Assembly (NCBI GenBank): GCA_026745465.1
Contig: JACYXH010000812.1
Span: 2,795,454-2,859,453 of the forward strand
Length of the DNA: 64,000 nucleotides
From: Lota lota
Taxonomy: Eukaryota; Chordata; Actinopteri; Gadiformes; Lotidae
Direction of reading: 5' to 3'
The translations under genes were made by a program, and so were the position numbers. The notes under the pieces were generated by a model that saw nothing but the letters and a program-made list of their open reading frames with translations, was not told the DNA's origin and did no database searches. Shown piece after piece: positions 13,801-23,769 of the stretch. Numbering within the stretch: position 1 is the first letter of the stretch; the number at the start of each line of letters is the position of its first letter.

Positions 13801-14622
13801 ATTGACCAGAGTTGAAAAGACTTAGCTCCAGTGTCTAGGAAAGAATGTCTTATGTGAACAGTATAGCCTAAATGCTGTGTTGGGTGTTAGTCTTGCAGTC
13901 CTGTCTCAGCATAAAGGTGGCATTTAGAGTAAAGTAAATACACTGAAATCACATGAATCCATGCAAAGAACAGAATCCCAGCTTTACTCCATGTTTAATA
14001 ATATACTCCCTTCACCAGCGGAGGGTAGAGGGTATGCCATTAAAGGACCCCTTAAGCATAGTTTCTAGTTTAGTTTTGTTTTCCTCACATATCATAGAAT
14101 AGAAACATAGGCTGCAGTACCTCGGTGATGCAGATGACGTCATCTCAAAGGTTGCTGGTTCAAACGTGGACATTCTGTCTCGCGCAAAGGGCCCTGCTGC
14201 CTTGCTTGGTGGACATCGCCACCACTGCCGTGTGTGAATGTGGAACAATGAAAATCGTTTAGACATGCTCTATATACATGCAGTCTATGTACCATTTGAC
14301 CATCTAAGAATGCTTGGCAGAATCTCTTCACTGTCCCTTTGATTGAGGATGCCAATATTCTCATGATGCTGGTAACTTGGAAAAGCTGTTGTGACTTTGT
14401 GATTCACGATTCCCCACCCACTTACCCAGCACACTTCAGTCACGATATGCCTTTTCTACACAGGCTGGTTGTGTAGTGCCAGGAAGCCTTTTGACAGTGT
14501 TTTTGTTGTGTTTTGTCTCCTGTTTCTTCCTGCTTTCATCAATCAGGTTCATATCCAAGAAAGTGCTGTATCGCCTGAGTGTGGCGAAGCCTGTGGTCTA
14601 CGATGGAAGTGACTGTCCATGA
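984..14622 (+). CDS. fyco1: fyco1, FYVE and coiled-coil domain autophagy adaptor (3' 14 coding exons; 5' end outside window)
   Basis: FYCO1 links autophagosomes and late endosomes (through LC3, Rab7 and PI3P) to kinesin for plus-end microtubule transport. I assembled 14 exons: 984-1090, 3812-3955, 5288-5384, 5480-7816, 7990-8082, 8289-8407, 8638-8805, 9270-9410, 9907-10118, 10654-10777, 11596-11718, 12335-12545, 13043-13152 and 14547-14622. They join in frame at GT-AG borders to 4062 nt (1353 codons plus TGA). Order is RUN (C-terminal half), about 900 residues of coiled coil, FYVE zinc finger, F-type LIR (VFDII) and GOLD, ending in VYDGSDCP. The mammalian protein is about 1478 residues, so roughly 120 N-terminal residues lie to the left. 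Odd: the FYVE basic motif reads RKYTCR instead of R(R/K)HHCR. The identification rests on remembered family similarity along the whole length. Confidence 0.96.
1632..1975. repeat. Fold-back (inverted-repeat) element in fyco1 intron
   Basis: The left arm (about 1632-1720) and right arm (about 1889-1975) are imperfect reverse complements of each other. The best block is TGTGGGCACTATTGGAGAAA on the right, matched by its complement at 1693-1713. The spacer of about 170 nt carries no coding signal. Structure suggests a short non-autonomous DNA element; no clear target duplication was found. Confidence 0.6.
2204..3661 (-). mobile_element. Tc1/mariner-like transposon, decayed, with IR/DR ends
   Basis: Terminal inverted repeats start at 2206 (CAGTCATGTGAAAAAGTTAG) and end at 3659, differ at only a couple of positions over about 34 nt, and are flanked by TA on both sides, the usual Tc1 target site. 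A second inner copy of the GACACCC-type repeat lies at about 2402-2427 and 3444-3472, so each end has two direct repeats as in Sleeping Beauty-type elements. The element is about 1.45 kb and lies within a fyco1 intron. Confidence 0.93.
2595..3281 (-). pseudogene. Tc1-like transposase, inactivated
   Basis: The minus strand reads from ATG (3281) [16 protein letters not shown], a paired-like helix-turn-helix DNA-binding start. It continues in the same frame past an internal TAA at 3033-3035 into [16 protein letters not shown] and the catalytic block [11 protein letters not shown] (first Asp). After [11 protein letters not shown] the sequence jumps to a segment that normally lies near the NPxE block, so the part holding the second catalytic Asp is deleted, and the frame then shifts to a stop at 2595. 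It cannot encode active transposase. Confidence 0.92.
3812..3955 (+). CDS. fyco1: fyco1 exon: RUN domain, C-terminal part
   Basis: Acceptor CAAAG, donor AG|GTAACC. It encodes [13 protein letters not shown] through DWPAFAR, the end of the RUN domain. A decayed Tc1-like transposon sits in the intron before it. Confidence 0.94.
4554..4615. repeat. (AC)n microsatellite
   Basis: Near-pure AC repeat with one ACAT interruption, within a fyco1 intron. Confidence 0.95.
4797..5206 (-). mobile_element. Non-autonomous hAT-type element with 8-bp target duplication
   Basis: The same 8 bases, TCTAACAT, flank both ends (4797-4804 and 5199-5206), the length expected for hAT insertions. The right end read on the minus strand is CCAGGGATCTGCAACCTTCA, followed by the 'AAAAGAGCC' and 'GCCACAAAGCCTATTTGACC' motifs frequent in fish hAT relics; the left end is GGGGTCAGCTACC. 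The body of about 394 bp is AT-rich and non-coding. Confidence 0.82.
5288..5384 (+). CDS. fyco1: fyco1 exon: linker after RUN
   Basis: Acceptor CATAG, donor CAG|GTACAC. It encodes a Ser-rich linker with [20 protein letters not shown], matching the segment after the RUN domain in FYCO1. It ends in phase 0. Confidence 0.92.
5480..7816 (+). CDS. fyco1: fyco1 giant coiled-coil exon
   Basis: One open exon of 2337 nt (779 codons, phase 0 at both ends), acceptor TTCCCAG, donor CAG|GTGAGC. The product is rich in Glu, Leu, Lys and Gln with long heptad stretches and no transmembrane segment, as expected of the central dimerising coiled coil that carries Rab7 and kinesin contacts. The first codons read [11 protein letters not shown]. 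The reading frame stays open about 60 nt upstream of the acceptor, which is chance. GC content rises sharply towards the 3' half (7080-7816) compared with the first half. Confidence 0.95.
7990..8082 (+). CDS. fyco1: fyco1 exon: coiled coil
   Basis: 31 codons, phase 0 at both ends, acceptor TTTAG, donor GAG|GTGAGA. It encodes [13 protein letters not shown] and further heptads. Too short to detect as an open frame alone; supported by splice sites and phase. Confidence 0.88.
8289..8407 (+). CDS. fyco1: fyco1 exon: coiled coil
   Basis: Acceptor ATTACAG, donor AG|GTGATG. It encodes [16 protein letters not shown] through MKGKLLR, continuing the coiled coil, and ends in phase 2 matching the next exon. 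Confidence 0.88.
8638..8805 (+). CDS. fyco1: fyco1 exon: last coiled-coil segment
   Basis: Acceptor GTGTAG, donor AG|GTTTCA (weak donor at +3). It encodes [16 protein letters not shown] through [12 protein letters not shown], as in the segment before [17 protein letters not shown] in FYCO1. Confidence 0.9.
9270..9410 (+). CDS. fyco1: fyco1 exon: coiled-coil end and first half of FYVE finger
   Basis: Acceptor CTGCAG, donor AG|GTCAGG. It encodes [18 protein letters not shown], then the first zinc-ligand pair CLDC and the basic strand WWLRKYTCR. In most FYVE domains this strand is R(R/K)HHCR; both histidines are replaced here while the zinc-binding Cys is kept. A long CA microsatellite begins 14 nt after the donor. 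Confidence 0.93.
9424..9520. repeat. (CA)n microsatellite, about 48 units
   Basis: Nearly pure CA tract starting 14 nt after the donor of the FYVE exon of fyco1. Confidence 0.97.
9907..10118 (+). CDS. fyco1: fyco1 exon: second half of FYVE finger and linker
   Basis: Acceptor CTCCAG, donor CAG|GTGAGT. It encodes [11 protein letters not shown] and [12 protein letters not shown], supplying the remaining Cys ligands of the double zinc finger, followed by a Pro/Ala-rich linker. Confidence 0.93.
10654..10777 (+). CDS. fyco1: fyco1 exon: LC3-interacting region (LIR)
   Basis: Acceptor AAAAG, donor CT|GTAAGT. It encodes [15 protein letters not shown], an F-type LIR (core F-D-I-I, acidic residues on both sides). 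This is the site by which FYCO1 binds LC3/GABARAP on autophagosomes. The rest is a Ser-rich disordered stretch. A short GT run lies about 10 nt before the acceptor. Confidence 0.94.
10817..10853. repeat. (AC)n microsatellite
   Basis: AC tract in the fyco1 intron about 40 nt after the LIR exon donor. Confidence 0.93.
11596..11718 (+). CDS. fyco1: fyco1 exon: acidic linker and GOLD domain start
   Basis: Acceptor TTGGTAG, donor AC|GTGAGT. It encodes a Glu/Pro/Ala-rich acidic linker followed by [12 protein letters not shown], the first strand of the GOLD domain. Confidence 0.88.
12335..12545 (+). CDS. fyco1: fyco1 exon: GOLD domain core
   Basis: Acceptor CTGCAG, donor ATG|GTATGG. It encodes [20 protein letters not shown] and [16 protein letters not shown], typical of the FYCO1 GOLD beta-sandwich. 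A poly(G) run of about 15 nt begins a few bases into the intron. Confidence 0.94.
12755..12932 (-). repeat. tRNA-derived SINE-like repeat
   Basis: Read on the minus strand it has an A-box-like TGGTTAAGGGGTTTG and, about 30 nt later, a B-box GGTTCAAACC that fits GWTCRANNC. The far end carries the ATTTAGTAGATGCTTTTA motif common in fish SINE-like repeats. It is an intronic copy within fyco1 between two GOLD exons. Confidence 0.7.
13043..13152 (+). CDS. fyco1: fyco1 exon: GOLD domain
   Basis: Acceptor CCCCAG, donor AG|GTCAGT. It encodes [19 protein letters not shown] and [12 protein letters not shown]. Confidence 0.94.
14108..14302 (+). repeat. tRNA-derived SINE-like repeat
   Basis: Plus-strand copy with GCTGGTTCAAACGTGGACAT (B-box-like), CACTGCCGTGTGTGAATGTG and a truncated tail ending near TATATACATGCAGTC, the pattern of a common teleost SINE whose tail reads 'CGCTATATAAATGCAGTC'. 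It lies in the last fyco1 intron. Confidence 0.7.
14547..14622 (+). CDS. fyco1: fyco1 terminal coding exon
   Basis: Acceptor AATCAG; encodes [20 protein letters not shown] followed by SDCP and TGA at 14620-14622. The YDGSD ending is characteristic of FYCO1. Confidence 0.95.
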
Positions 14623-16300
14623 GAGGGCGAAAAAGGAGAGAGAGAGTGAGAGAGACGAGAGAGAGAGATAGAGAGAGAAATGAGCACTCGATTTCTCTTT
14701 TTTTGATTTCCCAAATCGCCCGAACAATATCCAGTAGATCCATGTGTGAAAAGTGTGTGCCTCTGTTGGTTAGCTTAGAGAATCAAGAAGCAGGTCTGTT
14801 TCTGCTGTAGCAAAGGGTGAGAGACTATGCATTTGCTTTGCCTTTGATTCTGGCAACCAAATACATAACAACACCCGGTAAAGCTTGCTTGAAAGATTTC
14901 CATCTCAAACGAGTGCTTGCTCCTTAAGTGTAAAGTGCAAAGCCAAAGTCACCTTCTGAGAATAGGAAAATTATATATGATAATTCTATATAACTTGTAG
15001 AAAAATCTGTAGCACATTACATTTATCAATAGAGAGAGCATTGTGTGCAGTCACTGTAAAAGCATAATATTTATAATATTTAAAGATTCATGTCAAAAAA
15101 GATATTAAATATTGGAGCAGGGCAGACTATGTCGCTGTTTAAGATGCTGCACTCGAAGGGCTGTGCTTGCGCAGATGAAGCCATCATTGAGCAAATTTTA
15201 CCGCTTGTTCTGTACAGACTCTCCACGTCACTTACTCAAATCAAGTTTCACACTTGCCGTCTTATCGTTTTGTGAACAGAGCGATGTCTTTCGACCACGG
15301 CTGGCCCTGTAATGTACTGTGGCATGGATTCTATTTATATAACACAGTGGCTTTATTTCAATGCAGCCCAGTGGATGGTTGAGGATCGAAGGTCTAAGAG
15401 AATGTGCTTAATGTTTAAAATTCACATCAACTCAGAAGTACAGTACTAAGGACTATATTTTTTGTTTACCATTTCCCACATCAGTGCTGAAAATGTAGCT
15501 AATATTTTAAGAGATAGCGTTTATCAGAATAATTTTTACAGGTGTTCCCTTAAAATAGATCAACACAAAGTAATGAGACAAGAAGATAATACTAGTGATG
15601 CTGATGTAATATGTATGTTTTATGAAGAAGAACACTAAACATAGGGAAAGCTTTATGTCAAGGTTTGATGAAGGTATTTTTGTTTTATGAAGTACATATG
15701 TGCTAATATCAAAGTCTTTAAAACAGTGAAAAGTTTTTCTATCTAAAGATCAGGACAAAATAAACACCCAGAGTAATTTTAAACTTTTTGGATGATAACA
15801 CTATGAACTTTTACCTGTGCTGTGCTGTGACGACTTATCAAATTCTGATACAGTAAAACGTTTCCTTTGGTTTCCTAAATATTCAACTGACATGGTTGGT
15901 GGGGGAATATAGTGTCAAATTTCCTACACATCTTTTATTTGCCAAAAAGCCAAAATAATCAAATATTTGTATAGTATATGAGACAGAAATATACATTTAT
16001 ATTCAAAGGCATTATCACATAACTATTTTACATGGCACACCTTTCAGAGGGCTATTTTGAATCTGTTTATGTTACCTCTGTGCCAGTTGATACATGCTTT
16101 TCTTTTAGTTGTCTTTTCTACCAGTTTGTCTGTATGTGTGATTGTAGGAATTGATTTATCATCTGTGTGTTTTGCAGGTGTTTTCTCTGGATGTTATGTC
16201 GTACAATGATTTCTGACCAAATACTTTATAGGATTTGTAATAGGGTGGATTTGAAGACTATAAATAAATGAATAAAAACTAAATAAATCAATGAATAAAA
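14623..16300 (+). other. fyco1: fyco1 3'UTR (probable)
   Basis: No coding exon is visible after the stop. The sequence begins with a GA-rich tract (14634-14680) and is AT-rich afterwards. AATAAA at 16263-16268 and again at 16271 are the clearest polyadenylation signals, followed by GT-rich sequence at 16332. That places the mRNA end near 16.3 kb; the exact site is inferred. Confidence 0.55.
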
Positions 16301-16332
16301 ATATATAATAGAGCCTTATGTAATATATCCTG

Positions 16333-16367
<35 letters not shown>

Positions 16368-16459
16368 TCGTAACAGAGGTGTCCGTCTGACAGACTGTGT
16401 TTATGGTGTAGAGGGCAGGCCGTTTCTCAAGGTTAATGATCTCATTGTAAATCATGTCA

Positions 16460-16461
<2 letters not shown>

Positions 16462-16522
<61 letters not shown>
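16462..16522. repeat. (TC)n microsatellite
   Basis: About 30 pure TC units. Confidence 0.97.
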
Positions 16523-16525
<3 letters not shown>

Positions 16526-16889
16526 ATTGCTTTTGTTTTCTGCCTGCTTCTCTGTTCCTGCCTGCCTTCACTGATCTGTGATTTGCAGTGAGTGTCTGTG
16601 CGCATGTATGTTTGTGTGTGTGCCCCGAATACTAATAGCATTCAAAGATGTCCTCTGCAGATATAAACACAGATAATGTGTGCTACAGCATACATACACA
16701 CACACACACACATAGTGCATGGAAAGCTCCCATACACATGCATATTCGTAAAGATACCTCTAGCAATAAATTGGTAATTTATACCAGCAAGGCCCTGGAT
16801 AACACATCCTAATGGCAGCAAATCAGCGTGTCGGTAGAAACGGAATGGGCCAAGATGTCAGCTGTCCCTGCCATAGCTGAGCTCCATTC

Positions 16890-16914
16890 CCATATGTCCA
16901 TTAAGGACATATGG
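16890..16914. repeat. Perfect hairpin, 10-bp arms
   Basis: CCATATGTCC, loop ATTAA, then its exact reverse complement GGACATATGG. No poly-T follows and no gene end lies here, so function is unknown. Confidence 0.8.
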
Positions 16915-18180
16915 CCACCCCGGCCCTCCGTCCCCCTATAGAACACCATGAGCACCCTCCACCTTGAACACTATTAATGTCATCTCACCCTTGTGTGTGC
17001 ACACTTCAGAACCGTAGCGTGAATCACGTGCGCTCACACGCACACGCCCACGCAGACACCGGGAACATGACGAGCAACTCTCGACCCTCGCCCACTCTTC
17101 ACGTCAATCCACTGACAGGAGGGAATCTGGGATGGGGGGGATTGACGGCTCTGAAACAGTGGAAAGGAAATGAAACCCAAAATGAATACGCCTTTTATTA
17201 ACTGTTGGATGGCCTTATGATTCACCACTTGAAACTAAGGATGTTTGACGTTTTAGGCAGCGCTTGTGACGGAGGATAGTAATGGCAAGCGGTCGGCCAT
17301 TTTTAATCTTTATTTGGGACCTAAAATGTGTCGTCTGTCATTTGCCTCAAGGTCTTTTGTGTGCGCTGTTCCCCTGTGTGAAGTTTACAACAGAACAGTC
17401 AGTTGGTTTTGTAGCAGGTAGAAAGATGTGTTATATCTGTTGTTCTGCTGTTTCAAACCATTTGGATGGATAAAAAAAGTTGTGTTGAGTTACAGTACAG
17501 CTCAAGATGGTGTTGGGAGATACCGAGACACCCAACGTGTGATGTTCCCGGTCCACCGCTCCAGGCTCTGACCTCATCCATGCCTTCCTCCTTCTGGTCT
17601 CCCATCCGTGCGAGGGCTAAAACGTTCAGCTATGATGAATGACCAAGGCGTTGAGAGCCTCTATCTTATAGATGAAGGAGAGAGCGCAAGAGAGAACATT
17701 CACTTCTGCAGCGAGGGAGACTATGGATGCTGCCTTTCTGTATATGTGTGAGTGTGTGTGTATGCACACACGTGCACTTGAATGTGCACACGTGCACTTG
17801 AATGTAAACTTGTTGAGTGCGTGTGTCTTGCGTCTTGCTGTCTCTCAAAATGTACACAAGCAGCAGCCGAAGGTTAAGAATGGTTTTGAAAGAGATTTGC
17901 GCTCGGCCAGCATACACACACACTTTGGGATTACAGACACACACGTGCATGTGCTATATTTTTAATCCCTCATCCACATCGCTGCCACTTTCCACTCGAC
18001 GAACAACATGGAGGACAAGACTTTTTATTGCATTCCGATGTGTTATTTTTCTCAGCGCATCCAATCTTTTTTTATAGGCTACATCCTCCACGCAACCCCC
18101 CTCCAACCCCCCGTGGAGGTTGCTTTAAGGATGCTGCGGCTCCTTCAGAACGTCCTAGAGGTGGGTTGATGGTTACCGCT

Positions 18181-18194
18181 GTTTCCATGGTAAC
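18181..18194. promoter_or_regulatory. X-box-like (RFX) candidate site
   Basis: GTTTCCATGGTAAC resembles the palindromic RFX consensus GTTGCCATGGCAAC with an exact GGTAAC half-site. It sits within a longer inverted repeat (GCTGTTTCC...GGAAACAGC). Sequence match only. Confidence 0.35.
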
Positions 18195-18298
18195 TGGAAA
18201 CAGCAGAAGAACAACCTCTGCTAGAAGAACAACCTCTGCTGCACACTCGCCTTTTAAAATACATTGATGATGTTTATTACTTATCATAGGTTGTTATA

Positions 18299-18300
<2 letters not shown>

Positions 18301-18370
<70 letters not shown>
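18301..18370. repeat. (GT)n microsatellite, 35 units
   Basis: Uninterrupted GT tract. Confidence 0.97.
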
Positions 18371-18372
<2 letters not shown>

Positions 18373-18888
18373 CTGCGTATATAGAATGTTTATTTTTACA
18401 CACTCACTCAGTGTGGCTACATGAGAACACATTGTACATGTATCAATGCATGGGTGAATTGCAGCAGATAAAGCTAGTGAGGAACATCTGACAAACGCTT
18501 CTCCTCATTAGCTCTGTAGCCTGGCTCTAGTACATTGCTTCAGAGAGAGATAAAGACAACTAAAGCAGTGAAAAGAGGCCACGGCTGTTACAGACTGGTT
18601 CAATATCAAACTGTTTGGAGAATCGAATGAGATTTTCTGCCACAGTAGATACATTGTCCATGAATGGCCTAATGCATAGTCTTAATTCATAACATACTTC
18701 ATCACAACCTGGTTAGTTCCCGCCTGACCATGTGGACTGATGGAGTATGTCTCCGTTTATGTCAGGCTGCTTGGTCTTTGAGCTTATACAGCCTGTTCTG
18801 AGGATGTGGTTGGGAGCCACGGCCTTCAATTCCTTGACCCCTCTGGGTCCATTGTGTGCATGCTTGAATGCACAAAATAAGAGACAAT

Positions 18889-18918
18889 GGTACTTTATTG
18901 ATCCCAGATGGGAAATTT
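18889..18918 (-). repeat. Fragment of LINE 3' tail
   Basis: TACTTTATTGATCCCAGATG followed by GGAAATTTGG matches, on the minus strand, the widespread fish LINE tail of form 'TTTCCCxxTGGGATCAATAAAGT'. Only the tail is present. Confidence 0.5.
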
Positions 18919-19589
18919 GGGAAATTCCATTTAATTTAATAAAAAATACCTGCACAGACGCTCACAAACACACAACTGGCGATACTGTTTTTGCCATTGT
19001 TTTTGTTTTCATAAGAACCACTGCGTTACCTTCCGCGCATAATCTCCATCAATGATTGTGAATCCTATATGCGATAAAGCAAATTGATAGGTGTGCTTTT
19101 TAAAGTGATTCAACCTTGACTATCCCAACTCATTATGAGCACGTGCTACCCACCCGCACCCCTAATTACCGGGAACAGGTGCATCACTCAGCACCGTCAC
19201 CGCAGAGTTAAAGATTTAATTTAGAGATGCTGCCCGGGATATTAACCCGGCTAATTACAACGTCGAGCTTTAAGTGCGACCACGGGGATGAAGCACCTCG
19301 GACCTTGAGGGCGCATTTAAGCACACATTTACTTTCTCCTATTTTTTCCTGGGTATAGTGGTGCAGCTGGGGACAACAACGCCATGTTTACCTGAAGAAG
19401 CTTTGAGAGATGTGTTCAGGATCTAGGCCTACATTTCCAACACGGGGATTAACCCGTGGTTATTATTAACCATGTGAAAAACAATGCAAAAGAACATTCT
19501 GGTGCACAAGCACATATAGAGCTGTCATTCAGTCATAGGCAGAGCTGTTATTCAGCTATATCTTCTCAATTTGGTTATTCTGTACACTA

Positions 19590-19666
19590 CCCCCCCCCCC
19601 CACCCCCCCCCCCCACACACACACACACACACACACTTTCATACAGCATTCACAACCACCCCCCCC

Positions 19667-19721
<55 letters not shown>
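19590..19721. repeat. Duplicated poly(C)-(CA)n compound repeat
   Basis: Two blocks of C-run plus CA-run, each followed by a copy of CATACAGCATTCACAACC (at about 19640 and 19725). The unit of about 85 bp is therefore tandemly duplicated with expansion of the second CA tract. Confidence 0.85.
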
Positions 19722-19723
<2 letters not shown>

Positions 19724-19862
19724 CCATACAGCATTCACAACCTGGGTTTTTTATTAAATTGAATATGCATCCACTTCTGAAAAGAAAAGTTATAAACCAA
19801 AAACAGAATATATGATGGTTAACCTGTGATGTTTTATTCATCCACCCCTCCAGTGTGTGTGT

Positions 19863-19994
<132 letters not shown>

Positions 19995-21095
19995 CCGTTC
20001 CTTATTCCTTGAACCACCAGCTGGATTGGCAAGACACGGAGGGAAACTGCACATGTTTAGCAATAGCTGATGACAATGAGAAGGATGAAGTGAGGAAGAG
20101 TCATGGTCGAGGAGAAAAATGTTTGTGAGTGTGTGTATGTGTGTCATGGTTCAGGGTCATGGGCTGTCAGAATGTCCTGACAGCAGTGCAGTCTAAACAG
20201 CAGAGCAGATGGTTAGGACAGCATTAGGGGGGTATACAGCCTGCTATACCCTCCCATCAAAATCACATTCAAATGAGTCAAAAGAACAGTTAACTCATTC
20301 CTGTACTTTGCCACATAACTCCATCATGTATTATACCGTGATAGTTTACCATGAGGGTTACAGATCCCATTCTCTGGATTCTTCTTGTAAAAGGGTGGAG
20401 CAAGGCAACTAATTCCTAGTCCGGACACCAATGTTCAATCAGAAAAAGTGTCTGTAAAGGCTTCAAATTGACACAATGTAAACTGGCTACTGTAGAAATA
20501 CATGTGTCAAAACCCCCTTCTGAAAGCTTCATCCACTCATGCAAATGAGTTTCTCTTTGCTAGAATATCTCTGTGCCGTCTCCCCCAGGAGTTCTGCTAT
20601 AGCATAGTAGGATTTAGGTAATCCCAGATTACCTAACTCCTTATGAGGAGGTTGCTGCATGGTTGCCACGTTATATTACCACCATATTATTTTGACCCTC
20701 TTTAAACAGTGTTTTTCAGAGGTGATTACAATGCAAAGCAAATGTCAGAGGGTGACGCAGTTCATACGAGGTGCGTGCGTGTGTATATGTGTGTTTGTGC
20801 ATTTGATCCATTCCGAGGTGCCCAGGTCTTGAGGTCTACATGATGAACATATCAACCCATGGCAGATTTCAAGTCACCCACCAATTGCAGAATGAAACAG
20901 GGTTTTATTGTTAAGGAAGGATCATGACATTTACAACCCACGGACTAACTGACCTATCATATTAGCCTACGAGATCCAATCAGCCTCTCTTATCAGCAGC
21001 TGCCCTCTAGCAAAATAAAACAACCTCCCTGTTGAATCAGTTGTTTTAATCTCATTCAGTCTGTCTGTCTGTCTCTCTGTCTTTTTCTGTCTGTT

Positions 21096-21151
<56 letters not shown>

Positions 21152-23600
21152 TCTCCCTCTCTCTCTCTCTATTGTCAGGGGGAGTGATAATGCCATTTTG
21201 TGTCCTTCTGTCCTGTGCTATTTCCTCTTTCCTTTTAATTCAATGCCATGTACCATTATGCTGCGAGGGCCGTCGTGCCACCGTGTCCTACCCTGGCCTG
21301 TGGCCCTTTGGTGTCTTCTTCTATTCATCACCTTGTCCTGATCCTGAGTCATGTCTCTGCGCTGCCGCGGCAACCTGTGACACAGCACTAACGTTACAAG
21401 CTAAGTGTGACACAGAAGCAGGACTCTAATTCTTTGCAATTCGGGCATGGCACACATAACTATCTGCATTCATTTGAATTTCCCTTTGGATTCATCCCAT
21501 TTGTTTTTCATCTGTTTGTTCATATTCGTTTTGTGCATTCTCTTTACACTTTAATTGTAAAGTGTATTGATTATAAACATGTACTGAAATATGCTAGGTA
21601 TTATTTATTCATATATTTATTGATTTAATTTTCATTTAATGCTTAAGTGTACGTCTTTACTGTTATTTTTTATTGAAGTTAATAGCATCATCGTAGAAAG
21701 AATATAACAAATGATAAAGTGAGTCGATAATAATAAATCCAGGTACAGTCCCTAATACTAGTGGGTTTTTACGTTAAATAATATGCACCACCCACATCAG
21801 AATCAGCATTGTGCCTTCCTCAGGTTGTCTGTATTTTATCTCTCCATCTCCCTCTTTCTCTACTGTGATATGAGACTGGTGCGGTACCGCCACCTTTTGC
21901 AAAGGGACAACTCCATATGTTCTCTCTCTCAGCTCTCAGCCACACAAAGACATGAAAAGGCCCTGCCAAGGTGTGTTTGTGTCCCTACAGAGATATCAAG
22001 GGATGGACCATCAGAGTATTAGCAGTATAACCGTGGTGGCGAGGCTTGATAATAAGGCAATGGGGTCATGTTGCACTGCTATTGTTTTTTTCCTTTGAAA
22101 ACATTTTAGTGTGCTGTGCTTGTTTTCCCATATGGACAACAGTGAAGCATGTTCAACTCAGTAGTTTAGCCGTTGCTGTCATGTAAAATATACTCAAATA
22201 TGACTCAAGTGTAGAATCAATAAGGATGGTGGCAGAAAAGGACAGGCGAAAATGCAGAACTCTGTGGCCCTTTGCAGGCCCTATTTGATGCGTGAGAGAT
22301 TGCGTGAGTTGCGGTGAATCGTTAGTCACTTGTTTTTCCACAGATATTTGGTGGGGTTAATTACATGCTGTTTTTGTGTATCTGAAACCAGCCTTGTGTT
22401 TTTGTTTTTGCTTTCTTTGTCTTCAGCTATCTGTTTCTTTATTTCAAATTCATCTACATACACTGTTTGTTGGATTTTTTTAATGTAAACGTTTGACTGT
22501 CTATGGTGTGTTCATATATTATCCTGTGCAGTGTACAAGAATATTTTTGGGATTCTTAGAAACAACAAACCTTCGAAACAACAAACCCTCATCATGCGCT
22601 GCAAAACTGCACACACTTGCACATTTGAACTGTTTTCTGGTAAATATTATCAAATTGTGAACAATTTGAACACATACACATTATAATTTACCTTTAAAAA
22701 TACAAAAACAAAATGCTTAACCTAGCACTGTTTTGTCTTTAAATAAAAAAGTATACACATTGATATCGTTTAGTTCCACTCACCATATAATTGTTAGCCT
22801 ATGATTCTTTTATTTTTCATCCAAGACACAGAGACAACTAAAAATAAAAAAATAAAGAAATATAATATAAGATATAAGTATCACATCTCAGTATAATCCC
22901 TTTATCCTGTGTTACCTCCCCGCAGTCTGTTGCACCAGTCTAAAGTAAGTCTGATCGAAGTCCTACGTTGTAACTAGCTAGTTTCAATTTTAAGTTGTAT
23001 CTTTTTTTCAGTTCCACCGTTTTTGCTTAAGATACATTTTTACTAAGCTCAACATAAATAATACATGTGCCGCTTTGAGGGACGGTTTTGAGCTCGGTCA
23101 TATTAGGGGGAGGGGGGGTCTCTAATGGAGGGATATTCGTTTCCGTTGCACGTTTCGGATATTTGTACGATTATTCGTCAGAAAATGAAATATTTATTCT
23201 CCTTGTCTTTTTTGTTGTTCTTCTTGTCATGTTCTTATTCTTCTCACTCCAGGCACTGTTAACTGCCGTACACCGATCATATTTAGCGGAAATTGCATTT
23301 TTCTCGACTGGAAAAACACAAAAATGAATTACCCTCTCTCGGCCTCGAAGTTATGGTGACGTTACTCAAACTTTAATCATTTCAACGCTGAGTCTACCTG
23401 CTTCATGTGTGCGTGATGCAGTTAGCTCCTGGCTAACTTGGCAACGATAAAGAGTATGAATCACAACTTCCCCGTGAAGTACTGTGTGCGTCAACGCCGC
23501 CTAGAACTGAAATAGCGACGGTGGCACGGTGTGAACACTGCATGGGCTCATTACGACGGCGGTAGCAGCCGCCACACAGCACTTTAAAGGCACACAGAAA
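19995..23600. other. Intergenic sequence, no gene recognised
   Basis: Mostly AT-rich sequence of ordinary composition. It includes a CT-rich tract at 21058-21172. The short frames present have no family resemblance, no splice support and no codon bias. Confidence 0.45.
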
Positions 23601-23614
23601 GCCGCAAGGGTGCC

Positions 23615-23769
<155 letters not shown>

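Larger units (their letters stand above)
16310..19590. other. Intergenic sequence after fyco1
   Basis: No gene recognised. Holds GT at 16333-16361, a (TC)30 tract at 16462-16522, a perfect hairpin at 16890-16914, two 20-bp direct repeats CACACGTGCACTTGAATGTG-like at 17764-17803, an X-box-like site with a nearby direct repeat at 18181-18240, GT at 18301-18370, and a LINE-tail fragment at 18889-18918. The segment 16780-16970 is unusually free of simple repeats and might be regulatory. Confidence 0.5.

Noticed and set aside
14108-14302. A functional tRNA gene
   Set aside because: B-box-like motif is present but no cloverleaf or anticodon arm can be drawn; it fits a SINE.
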